The position numbers were made by a program, and so were the translations under genes. The notes under the pieces are model-generated. The model was not told the DNA's origin, ran no database searches, and worked only from the letters and a program-made list of their open reading frames with translations. From DSOS01 sp035286585 (GTDB taxonomy: Bacteria > Chloroflexota > Anaerolineae > Anaerolineales > UBA4823): a stretch of DNA of 12,411 bases. Below are positions 1 through 6,134 of the stretch, one piece after another. Every line of letters begins with the position of its first letter. Position 1 is the stretch's first letter. The stretch lies in assembly GCA_035286585.1 (NCBI GenBank), contig DATEDC010000006.1:1-12411 (forward strand). Reading direction: 5' to 3'.

Positions 1-1
1 G

Positions 2-100
2 GCGGCACTCAAGCGAAGGCGCTGGCTGGAAGGCGGGATTCTGGTCTTGCTCGCCGGAGCGGCTCTGAGCATTGCCACAGGACTGTTAAAAGAACAGTAG
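2..100 (+). CDS. C-terminal end of a small membrane protein (partial, 5' end outside window)
   Basis: An open frame enters from the left edge and ends at TAG (98-100). The 32 visible residues begin with a basic stretch (LKRRRW) and continue into one hydrophobic segment of about 18 residues (ILVLLAGAALSIATGLL), ending in KEQ. This is the usual look of a C-terminal transmembrane helix with positive residues on the cytoplasmic side. The family cannot be identified from so little. The next gene starts 6 bp after the stop on the same strand, which supports this being a real, co-transcribed gene. The short length and missing start keep confidence moderate. Confidence 0.5.
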   Translation, partial: AALKRRRWLEGGILVLLAGAALSIATGLLKEQ

Positions 101-106
101 TCGCCT

Positions 107-727
107 ATGGATTCAGAATCTCTGCCGTGGGAGGCAATTTATCGCCGCGAAGGGCGGGTGCTCGAGGAGCCTTTCCCGCGCTTCGACGAGCTGGTTGAAA
201 TATACGTCCAGCACGGGTGCAAGAGGTTGCTCGACTTGGGATGCGGGACGGGCAGGCACGTGGTGCACCTGACCAAGGCTGGATTTTGGGTGTGCGGGCT
301 GGATAGCGCCTCAACCGGCTTGCGGCTGGCGCGAGAATGGCTCGAAGACGAGAAACTCTCCGCGGTTTTAGTCCGGGCAGATATGAGAATGCGCCTGCCA
401 TTTCGCGAGGCGGCTTTCGATGGCATCATCTCCACCCAGGTGATTCACCACGCCCGGCTGGAGACTATCCGCAGGACGATCGCAGAGCTGAAGCGAGTTT
501 TGGTGAGTGGTGGAGTGATTTTTGTCACCGTGCCGATCAGGTTCCACCCGCAGGAGGCTAATCGAGAGATCGAGCGGGGGACGTTCCTGCCCCTGGAGGG
601 AGCAGAGCGGGGACTGCCGCACCATATTTTCACGCTGGAGGAGCTGCAGGCCGAGTTTAATGATCTCGATATCCAGGAAGTCTCGGTAAGAGGGGATGTC
701 GTGATCGCGCTAACTGCAATAAAGTAA
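107..727 (+). CDS. Class I SAM-dependent methyltransferase (Methyltransf_11-like)
   Basis: A 206-residue protein with the Rossmann-fold methyltransferase motifs in order. Motif I is LDLGCGTGR at 42-50, which binds S-adenosylmethionine. The acidic residue at the end of strand 2, expected to bind the ribose, is D66 in VCGLD. An AD pair at 91-92 lies near the adenine. Motif IV is FDGIISTQVIHH at 104-115, and the motif V strand follows LVSGG near 132-142. The conserved HH after the strand-4 motif and the late HHIFTLEEL segment are common in small-molecule and lipid or quinone-type methyltransferases. The acceptor substrate cannot be read from the sequence. ATG is 6 bp after the preceding stop with only a weak purine-rich leader, so translational coupling is likely. 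The gene converges with the ligase-like gene, leaving 5 bp between stop codons and no room for a terminator. Confidence 0.88.
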   Translation: MDSESLPWEAIYRREGRVLEEPFPRFDELVEIYVQHGCKRLLDLGCGTGRHVVHLTKAGFWVCGLDSASTGLRLAREWLEDEKLSAVLVRADMRMRLPFREAAFDGIISTQVIHHARLETIRRTIAELKRVLVSGGVIFVTVPIRFHPQEANREIERGTFLPLEGAERGLPHHIFTLEELQAEFNDLDIQEVSVRGDVVIALTAIK

Positions 728-732
728 AAAGC

Positions 733-1914
733 TCACTCCCAGGTGCGCGTGTCGCGGATGGGCGGAGCGCCGTGCTGGATTTCCCCCACGGGCACTATTT
801 CAACTTCGAGATGAAATTTGATCGCCTCACGGGCGGCGCTCGCCAGGCGCTCGGGCAGGCTGGCGGCCTCGCTCCCCTCCGCCGGCGCCACTTTGAGCGC
901 CAGGTAGTCTTTGTGCTCCTGGCGGGTGATCACCGCCTGCCAGCGGGCGACTTCCGGGAAGCGCCTCATCAAGTCGCTGAGCTGGCGAGGGTGCAGGAAC
1001 ATACCCCGCACCTTGACCGCGTCGCCAGCGCGCCCCTGCCAGCCCATCAGGCGGGCGTTTTTTCTACCGCAGGGGCAGGGTTCGGTGTTGAGCGCGGACA
1101 GGTCGCCAGTGCCAAAGCGCACCAGGGCGTAGTCCGGAGTGAACAGGGTGACCACGATCTCGCCGCTCTCGCCGGGCGACAGGGGTTGCCCGCTGGTCAG
1201 GTCACAGACCTGCACCAGGGCGTCCTCGGGCAGGTGCCAGCCGTCCTGCTGCTCGCACTCGTAGCCCAGGTTGCCGCATTCGGCGGTGCCGTACCCCTGG
1301 CGCACAGTCACGCCCTGCTGGTTAAGCTCAAGGCGCAGGGAGAGGGGCAGCGGTTCTGCGGTGACGAAAGCCTTGCTCACTTTGAGAGGCAGTTCCAGCT
1401 CGCCGGCTTTATCCAGCAGCGCTTTCAGGTAGGAGGGCAGGCCCACATAGCCGCTGGCGCCCAGGGCGTGCATAGCGCGCACCTGCTGCTCCTGGTTGCC
1501 GACCCCCCCGGGGATGACCGCGCAGCCCACCGCCCACAGCCCTTCCTCGAACATCGCCCCAGCCGGGGTCAGGTGGTAGCCGAAGGCATTGATCACCACG
1601 TCGCCAGGCGCAAAGCCGGCGGCGCGCAGGGCCGGCGCCCAGCGCCAGTAATCAGCAACCCGCGATTCGGGGTCGTAGATCGGCCCAGGCGACTGGAAAA
1701 TGCGCTTCAGCTCCCCGGGGTCGCAAGCCAAAAAGCCGCCAAACGGCGGGTTAGCAGCTTGCAGCGCCGCCAGGTCGTCTTTGCGGATGACCGGCAAGGC
1801 GTCCAGGTCCTGCGGGAGGCGGATGCCCACGGGGCGCAGCCCGGCTGCCCCCAGGCGGGCCGCGAAGCCGGGGGCGTATAACGCCAGGTGGGCGATCAGG
1901 TCGGCTAATTCCAT
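733..1914 (-). CDS. Divergent phenylacetate-CoA ligase (PaaK)-like adenylate-forming protein lacking A3 loop and A10 lysine
   Basis: A 393-residue member of the PaaK branch of the ANL superfamily, somewhat short of the roughly 430 residues usual for PaaK. PaaK enzymes convert aryl or phenylacetic acids to CoA thioesters through an acyl-AMP. Seen here: NAFGYHL near 109-115 and IPGGVGNQEQQ near 134-144, both PaaK-like; A5-type GYGTAE at 207-212; TGD at 269-271; the PaaK-style CPCGR at 280-284; and the A8 hinge GRAGDAVKVRG at 294-304 leading into the small C-terminal domain. The Ser/Thr/Gly-rich phosphate loop (SSGTTGKPT in PaaK) is replaced by QSPGPIYDP (74-82). The C-terminal segment that normally holds the catalytic lysine (SEGKAKR type) reads QHGAPPIRDTR (380-390), without lysine. 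The protein may therefore be a non-adenylating paralogue or use altered chemistry. The ATG at 1914 is forced by an in-frame stop just upstream, and no clear Shine-Dalgarno is seen. It lies downstream of the liv operon on the same strand, beyond a 190-bp gap with an inverted repeat. Confidence 0.85.
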   Translation of the reverse strand: MELADLIAHLALYAPGFAARLGAAGLRPVGIRLPQDLDALPVIRKDDLAALQAANPPFGGFLACDPGELKRIFQSPGPIYDPESRVADYWRWAPALRAAGFAPGDVVINAFGYHLTPAGAMFEEGLWAVGCAVIPGGVGNQEQQVRAMHALGASGYVGLPSYLKALLDKAGELELPLKVSKAFVTAEPLPLSLRLELNQQGVTVRQGYGTAECGNLGYECEQQDGWHLPEDALVQVCDLTSGQPLSPGESGEIVVTLFTPDYALVRFGTGDLSALNTEPCPCGRKNARLMGWQGRAGDAVKVRGMFLHPRQLSDLMRRFPEVARWQAVITRQEHKDYLALKVAPAEGSEAASLPERLASAAREAIKFHLEVEIVPVGEIQHGAPPIRDTRTWE

Positions 1915-2016
1915 CGTGAATTAATCGGAGCGGTTATGGATTACACAGCCGCACAGGTAACCTTATCACTGGACTCTCTGCTCCTGGCAGTGACAAACGT
2001 GGAGACGATGACAATC

Positions 2017-2081
2017 GGCAGATGGCTGAGCGTCCGGGATCGAGACCCTTTTATTTTCGCTACGGACTCCAGCCATCTGCC
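2017..2081. repeat. Long imperfect inverted repeat (12 + 5 bp stem) in the gap between the LEA2 and ligase-like genes
   Basis: Arms at 2017-2028 and 2070-2081 pair perfectly over 12 bp (GGCAGATGGCTG against CAGCCATCTGCC). After a 3 by 2 internal loop, GTCCG (2032-2036) pairs with CGGAC (2063-2067), leaving a 26-base apical loop. No run of T follows the stem on either strand, so it is not a classic intrinsic terminator. It could be a processing or stabilising hairpin in the operon transcript, a factor-dependent stop, or a small mobile palindrome. A further CTGGCAG at 1984-1990 could pair with CTGCCAG at 2077-2083, giving an alternative fold. The rest of the 190-bp gap (1915-2104) holds no recognisable gene. 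Confidence 0.6.
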
Positions 2082-2104
2082 AGTTAGAGATGCTGATCGT
2101 TGTT

Positions 2105-2728
2105 TTACTTAGGGAATAAACCCTCGAAACCGACGATTGTGTCGCCTCCAGTGCTGACAAACTCAGCGCTGCCTCCAGAGACCTTGATTTTATATCCGAA
2201 ATCTCCCACGGTTTCCCACCAGTTCTTGATGACAGCGCCAGCGCTGAGCCCCAATTCCTGTAGCCGGAAGCCAGAAGTCACGGCCAGGTTGCCTGGGGCA
2301 ACGAGCGAGTCGAGAACCATGGTCACCCGCAATTGGTTCGTGGTGTTGGCCGGTATGGACATGTCTTCGTGGGCGAAGGGGTTACCCACCTGGAAGAATT
2401 CGTTCGGAGCAGCTTCGAATTCCGCGGTGAATTGCAGGTCTTTCATGGTGACCGGGTAGGGATTGGGGTTTGTAATGTTGAAAACGAAAGCCAAGATGAG
2501 AGGTATGCGGGAGGGTGGCGGCGGCGCCGGCGTGGGGGTTTCAGGCCCGACTGTCGGTGGAGGCGCTGGCCAGGGAAAATAACTGGCGACTTCCACGCGA
2601 TCCAGTTCCACAGTTGGGTTTTGCAGAGCAGGAGATGGGGCTGGCGCCTGTGTACAGGCAACTGGGATAATCAGCAACAAGCCGATCAAGCAAGCCCGTC
2701 GTAAGAGAGTAAATGGGGAAGTTTTCAT
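2105..2728 (-). CDS. LEA2 (water-stress/hypersensitive response)-like lipoprotein
   Basis: A 207-residue secreted protein. The N-terminus has basic residues, a hydrophobic core (CLIGLLLIIPVA) and a cysteine at 25, suggesting a lipoprotein, although proline at -3 makes the lipobox atypical. After an Ala/Pro-rich linker, a LEA type-2 beta-sandwich is recognised by VELDRVEV near 39-46, the hallmark NPNPYPV near 87-92, MKDLQFTAEF near 94-103, and a PANTTNQLRVT strand near 125-135. LEA14-type domains are extracytoplasmic or stress-related folds with no known catalysis. A proline-rich insert (about 51-73, many P and T) separates the first two strands, which is unusual. The ATG is preceded by AAAGGG about 8 bases upstream. 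It lies 67 bp after livF on the same strand and could be carried on the same transcript. Its relation to transport is unknown; an accessory envelope role is only a guess. Confidence 0.75.
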   Translation of the reverse strand: MKTSPFTLLRRACLIGLLLIIPVACTQAPAPSPALQNPTVELDRVEVASYFPWPAPPPTVGPETPTPAPPPPSRIPLILAFVFNITNPNPYPVTMKDLQFTAEFEAAPNEFFQVGNPFAHEDMSIPANTTNQLRVTMVLDSLVAPGNLAVTSGFRLQELGLSAGAVIKNWWETVGDFGYKIKVSGGSAEFVSTGGDTIVGFEGLFPK

Positions 2729-2795
2729 CGTCTAGACCCTTTCAATGGCATGGGTGGCCAACCGGCCCGGGCGAAAGTCGTCTCCACGGTTGCAA

Positions 2796-3608
2796 TTAGG
2801 TTAACCAGCGTTTGCGCCGTTTGTAATGTTTCACGTCGCGAAAACTCTTCCGTGTGCCCAGGTCAGTCAGACCAAGATAAAATTCTTTGACATCCGGGTT
2901 ATCACGCAGTTTTTCTGAGGGGCCGTCCATTACCACTCGGCCAGTCTCCAGCACATAGGCATAGGGAGCTACAGCCAGAGCCAGCTTCACGTTCTGCTCA
3001 ACCAGGAGGATGGGGATGGCATGCTCCTGATTCAGGCGGGTGATGATTTCGAAAATCTCCCGAATCAGGAGGGGGGCCAAGCCCAGGGAGGGTTCATCCA
3101 GCAGCAGCAATTTTGGATTCGCCATCAGGGCGCGCCCGATGACCATCATTTGTTGTTCTCCACCGCTGGCGAACCCCGCTTGCTTGGAGCGGATATCGCG
3201 CAGGCGTGGAAAGTAAGTGTACACCATCTCGAGCCCTTGATGGGTTGCCTTGCCGTTGCGCTGCAGGTGGGCGCCTACCTTCAGGTTCTGCTCCACCGTC
3301 AGGTGTTCGAAAACGCGGCGGCCTTCGATAACCTGAATGATCCCCAGATGGGCAATTTCCTCTGCGCTTTTGCGATCAATCCGTTCCCCCTGAAATTCGA
3401 TAGCGCCATCGGTGACAGCACCATCCTCGTGCCGGAGCAGGCCGGATATAGCCTTAAGGGTAGTACTCTTACCCGCGCCGTTGGCGCCAAGCAAGGCTAC
3501 GATGCCGCCGGGCGGCACTTGCAGCGAGACTCCCTTGAGCACGAGAATGACCTCGTGGTAGCGGACTTCGATGTTATTCAAAGTCAGGATACTTTCCGGA
3601 GCGCTCAA
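2796..3608 (-). CDS. livF: HAAT-family ABC transporter ATP-binding protein LivF (TTG start preferred)
   Basis: One of the two ATPases of a hydrophobic amino acid-type importer, powering uptake at the cytoplasmic membrane. Numbered from the TTG start (270 residues): Walker A GANGAGKST at 41-49, ABC signature SGGEQQ at 148-153, Walker B LLLLDEP at 167-173, and the LivF-type EQN after the last core strand where other ABC proteins have the switch histidine. The C-terminal tail is extended and very basic (HYKRRKRW). The longest open frame starts with GTG at 3656 and would overlap the binding-protein gene by 25 bp without a good Shine-Dalgarno. TTG at 3606-3608 instead has GGGGAGG 8 bases upstream, leaves a 23-bp gap, and starts just before the conserved ILTLNNIEV strand, so I prefer it. 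It is the last transporter gene of the operon. Confidence 0.93.
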   Translation of the reverse strand: MSAPESILTLNNIEVRYHEVILVLKGVSLQVPPGGIVALLGANGAGKSTTLKAISGLLRHEDGAVTDGAIEFQGERIDRKSAEEIAHLGIIQVIEGRRVFEHLTVEQNLKVGAHLQRNGKATHQGLEMVYTYFPRLRDIRSKQAGFASGGEQQMMVIGRALMANPKLLLLDEPSLGLAPLLIREIFEIITRLNQEHAIPILLVEQNVKLALAVAPYAYVLETGRVVMDGPSEKLRDNPDVKEFYLGLTDLGTRKSFRDVKHYKRRKRWLT

Positions 3609-3616
3609 TTTGCGGG

Positions 3617-3623
3617 CCTCCCC
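3617..3623 (-). promoter_or_regulatory. Ribosome-binding site deciding the livF start
   Basis: On the minus strand GGGGAGG lies 8 bases before a TTG codon at 3606-3608. No comparable site precedes the upstream in-frame GTG at 3654-3656. This argues for the shorter livF product. Confidence 0.6.
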
Positions 3624-3631
3624 AGGCGGGA

Positions 3632-4942
3632 TCAGTATCCTAACCAGGTTGGCCACAATTCGGGCCAGCGCTCTTTCAGGTCCACGCGTGCCAGGAGTTC
3701 AAATTGACCTCCCCGGATAATGTACAGGTTGACGGCCGATCCAGGACGGTGGTCGGTGGGGGCAAAAGTGACGGGCGGCGCTCCCAGGCCAAGGTCGTAA
3801 TTTTCCAACGTCTCGAAGGCTTTAAGGATCCCCTCACCGCTCAGATCCCCGGCAGCATCGGCGCGCTTCATCGCCTCCCAAAGGAGTAGCACATCACCCC
3901 AGGCCTGCACGGTGCGGACGAGCCTCTTTTCCGGCGGCACATTCGGGTTGTATTTTTGGGCATACTCCATCACGTCCGCCATGGTCACACCCGGGACGCC
4001 TGGCTCGGTTTCCTCGCCAAAAAAGGCGCTAGGGACAATGCCGATCACACCTTCGGCTGCGTCGCCAGCCAGGCGAGGCAGGTTCTCGTCATAACCCCAG
4101 TTATTGACGATGTGGTCGGCGCCGAGCTCCAAAGCGGCCGAGTCTTTCAGTGCGGCAGCCACAGACATGGTCGTGTTGCCGTGCCAGACCAGGTCGGGCC
4201 CGAACTCGCTGGCTGCTAAAACCTGGCTCTTGGTATCCAGGGCAGTCAATGAGATATCTTGATCGGGGCCGATTTCAAAACCGAGCAGCTCAGCCTGTTC
4301 CTTGATGGCTTTAATGGGCGCGCTGGAATAAGGCGTGGGGAAAGAATAGAAAGCGACGAAGCGGGGTTTGTCTCCAGCGTTGCGCCGGGACTCAAACCTG
4401 GCATCCTTGAGCCAGACTTCCTCATACCAGGCAGTGATGGCAGCGCGGGCATTGGTGGAATAGTCAGTGGAGAAGAAGAGATTATAGGGGGTCTTGGAGG
4501 GATCGGTGAGCTCAGCCGAATAGGAGGCTGAGACATAGGGCATTTTATCCTGGGTAACGGTGGGCGCCAGGGCGGAGGTATCGCCGGTGCCCCATCCCAA
4601 CACAGCGACGACTTTATCCTGGTCGCGGAAACGCTTGTAGGTGGTGATCGCTTCCGGGACGCGATAGCCGTAATCGTATTGGAAGAGCTCGATCAGCTTG
4701 CCGTTCACTCCGCCGTGATCGTTTACGTAGGCGACAGCCTCGCGAATGCCCAGGGCATAGTCTTTTCCGACGTCCGAGGTCGGACCGGTGGTATCGTTGA
4801 TGGAGCCAATGCGGACCACCTCGGCTGGCGCAGCCGGAGCAGGACCCTCCGGGGTGGCTGCCCCGCCACAGGCAGATAGCAGCATGGCCAGGAGGCTAAT
4901 CAGGCTTGCAAACATCATCCATAGGGTTTTCCGGGTTTGCAT
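3632..4942 (-). CDS. ABC transporter substrate-binding lipoprotein, branched-chain amino acid type (Peripla_BP_6, LivK-like)
   Basis: A 436-residue extracytoplasmic binding protein that captures the substrate and presents it to LivH/LivM. The N-terminus has basic residues, a hydrophobic core and a canonical lipobox LLSAC with lipidated C25, followed by an Ala/Pro-rich tether. The mature part is a type-I periplasmic-binding fold: VVRIGSINDTTGP near 42-54 opens the first lobe, followed by GIREAVAYVN and GVNGK, as in LivJ/LivK and AmiC-like proteins. It is longer than LivK of E. coli (about 345 mature residues), as is common for HAAT proteins that bind aromatic or organic acids rather than leucine. 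ATG is preceded by AGGAGAGG at a 5-base spacing. It sits between livM and livF, 95 bp after livM with a possible promoter of its own, which fits the usual need for extra binding protein. Confidence 0.93.
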   Translation of the reverse strand: MQTRKTLWMMFASLISLLAMLLSACGGAATPEGPAPAAPAEVVRIGSINDTTGPTSDVGKDYALGIREAVAYVNDHGGVNGKLIELFQYDYGYRVPEAITTYKRFRDQDKVVAVLGWGTGDTSALAPTVTQDKMPYVSASYSAELTDPSKTPYNLFFSTDYSTNARAAITAWYEEVWLKDARFESRRNAGDKPRFVAFYSFPTPYSSAPIKAIKEQAELLGFEIGPDQDISLTALDTKSQVLAASEFGPDLVWHGNTTMSVAAALKDSAALELGADHIVNNWGYDENLPRLAGDAAEGVIGIVPSAFFGEETEPGVPGVTMADVMEYAQKYNPNVPPEKRLVRTVQAWGDVLLLWEAMKRADAAGDLSGEGILKAFETLENYDLGLGAPPVTFAPTDHRPGSAVNLYIIRGGQFELLARVDLKERWPELWPTWLGY

Positions 4943-4947
4943 ATCGT

Positions 4948-4955
4948 CCTCTCCT
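4948..4955 (-). promoter_or_regulatory. Strong ribosome-binding site of the substrate-binding protein gene
   Basis: Minus-strand AGGAGAGG, 5 bases before the ATG of the binding-protein gene. It fixes the start and suggests high translation. Confidence 0.65.
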
Positions 4956-4975
4956 CATTGTGTGATTATTATCGG

Positions 4976-5023
4976 TTAGTTAAAGGCTAAAAAAGTATAT
5001 AAATCGTTTATTCGTTTGCTCAA
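4976..5023 (-). other. Possible 15-residue leader ORF with a strong ribosome-binding site
   Basis: On the minus strand AAAGGAGG (5031-5038, overlapping the livM stop) is followed after 7 bases by TTG (5021-5023). This opens a 15-codon frame encoding MSKRINDLYTFLAFN that ends in TAA at 4976-4978. A near-consensus Shine-Dalgarno with ideal spacing but no full gene behind it is unexpected. It could be a tiny leader peptide, a relic of a lost gene start, or chance. It overlaps the proposed promoter below, so the two interpretations compete. No family is recognisable. Confidence 0.25.
4994..5023 (-). promoter_or_regulatory. Candidate internal promoter for the binding-protein gene
   Basis: In the AT-rich livM/binding-protein gap, minus-strand TTGAGC (5018-5023) and TATACT (4994-4999) are 18 bp apart. 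An overlapping TATATA at 4996-5001 gives 16 bp. The hexamers match sigma-70-type consensus at 4/6 and 5/6. An extra promoter here would explain excess binding protein. Only the base pattern supports this. Confidence 0.35.
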
Positions 5024-5037
5024 ATGGGGACCTCCTT

Positions 5038-6132
5038 TTATTTATAGGAAAAGGGCCACAAATAAAAGTAATTCTTAACCTGCCACCAGCGGTAGGAGAG
5101 ACCGTTCGGCTCATACAGGAGGAAGAGAATTACAGCCAAGCCGAAGGCGATATCCTTAAAGTAAAGGAACAGGATATTCGCGACCGCGAACGAGTTGACC
5201 AGAACCAACATCAATTCAAGAAAGATTGCCCCGAAAATAGTTCCATCCACGGCGCCAACCCCACCAATCAAGATCACTCCCACCCACCACAGCGAATTGC
5301 TCCACACGAAATGCTCCGGGCTGACAAAAAACAGCGAAGTAATCCAGAAGGACCCCGCCAACCCTGCCAGCATTCCGGCGGCAAAATAGGCCAGCAGCTT
5401 ATAGCGCACAATATCCACCCCCAATATTTCTGCGGCGATATCGTTATCTCGGATGGCGATCCAGGCCCTACCCGGGCGAGTGCGTTTCCAGTTAATCATC
5501 GCAACTGTTACCCCGGTTACCAGGATAAGCATCAGGAAATAAGCATCCCTATCGCCGGTCAGCGCCCAGCCACCGATCTTGAGCGAACCGGGCGGGATCG
5601 AGAAATAATGTCCACGGCCACCAATTTGGCTGACGTATTGGGCGATAACGAAATCTACGGTGATAAATTGGGCAGCCATGGTGGTCAAGATAATGCCGAA
5701 GCCCTTAACCCGCGCTGAGGGCAGGCCAAAAAGCACGCTCCACAGCCCAGCGATCAAGCACGCGAGGAGGATGCTGAGGGGATAAGCCATGCCCGTCTGG
5801 GTAAGAAACCCCCAGAATGGGCTGAAACTGGCGTTATCAGCAGCGGTAAGTGTAAAAATTGCGCTGACATAAGCACCTACGGCGACAAAAGCGGCGTGCC
5901 CCAGCGTGAGCTGGCCGGTGAAGCCAATGAGCAACTGCACCCCCATGGCGGCCAGGATGGTGTACCCGATGCGGTTGGCAATCGAGAGGGCGTAATTGCT
6001 GAAGGTAAATGGGACAACCGCGAATAAGACGATCAACAAAACGATCATGCGAAAAGCCATAAAGCGCGTCGGCCAGAAACTGTGTGCCTGCCGATATGAT
6101 TGAAAATAAGTGCCAGCCGGGAGCCTGAACAC
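5038..6132 (-). CDS. livM: HAAT-family ABC transporter permease LivM
   Basis: A 364-residue polytopic permease, pairing with LivH to form the translocation channel. It has a basic N-terminal cytoplasmic segment of about 25 residues and then roughly 8-9 hydrophobic helices. LivM landmarks are GFTGQLTLGHAAF near 69-81 and the coupling-helix region facing the ATPases (AIRDNDIAAEILGVD, near 227-241), followed by KLLAYFAAGMLAGLAGS. The C-terminus is soluble and aromatic (WWQVKNYFYLWPF). The GTG start is 2 bp after the livH stop, with GAGAGGG 7 bases upstream inside the end of livH, so the two permeases are translationally coupled. The stop codon overlaps an orphan AAAGGAGG sequence. The substrate cannot be deduced from the permease. 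Confidence 0.94.
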   Translation of the reverse strand: MFRLPAGTYFQSYRQAHSFWPTRFMAFRMIVLLIVLFAVVPFTFSNYALSIANRIGYTILAAMGVQLLIGFTGQLTLGHAAFVAVGAYVSAIFTLTAADNASFSPFWGFLTQTGMAYPLSILLACLIAGLWSVLFGLPSARVKGFGIILTTMAAQFITVDFVIAQYVSQIGGRGHYFSIPPGSLKIGGWALTGDRDAYFLMLILVTGVTVAMINWKRTRPGRAWIAIRDNDIAAEILGVDIVRYKLLAYFAAGMLAGLAGSFWITSLFFVSPEHFVWSNSLWWVGVILIGGVGAVDGTIFGAIFLELMLVLVNSFAVANILFLYFKDIAFGLAVILFLLYEPNGLSYRWWQVKNYFYLWPFSYK

Positions 6133-6134
6133 GG

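Noticed and set aside
159..168. LivG signature region written LPYGLQKRVE instead of LSGGQ, suspected as a defect
   Set aside because: LivG proteins normally have a YG-x-Q signature, so this is typical of the family and not a loss of function (residue numbers of LivG given).
728..732. Shared bidirectional terminator between the converging methyltransferase and ligase-like genes
   Set aside because: Only 5 bp separate the stop codons, and no hairpin with T-runs is visible at the junction.
772..1881. 369-codon open frame on the plus strand
   Set aside because: It is antisense to the PaaK-like gene in G+C-rich DNA. Its translation is low-complexity (rich in Q, A, G, R, H) with no family motif, while the minus-strand frame shows clear motifs.
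2729..2795. Terminator or promoter between livF and the LEA2-like gene
   Set aside because: The G+C-rich stretch has only 4-bp self-complementary pieces (GGCC, CCGG) with no T-run and no convincing -10/-35 pair.
3021..3707. 228-codon plus-strand frame across livF and the end of the binding-protein gene
   Set aside because: Antisense shadow of a gene with intact Walker A, signature and Walker B motifs; no motif of its own.
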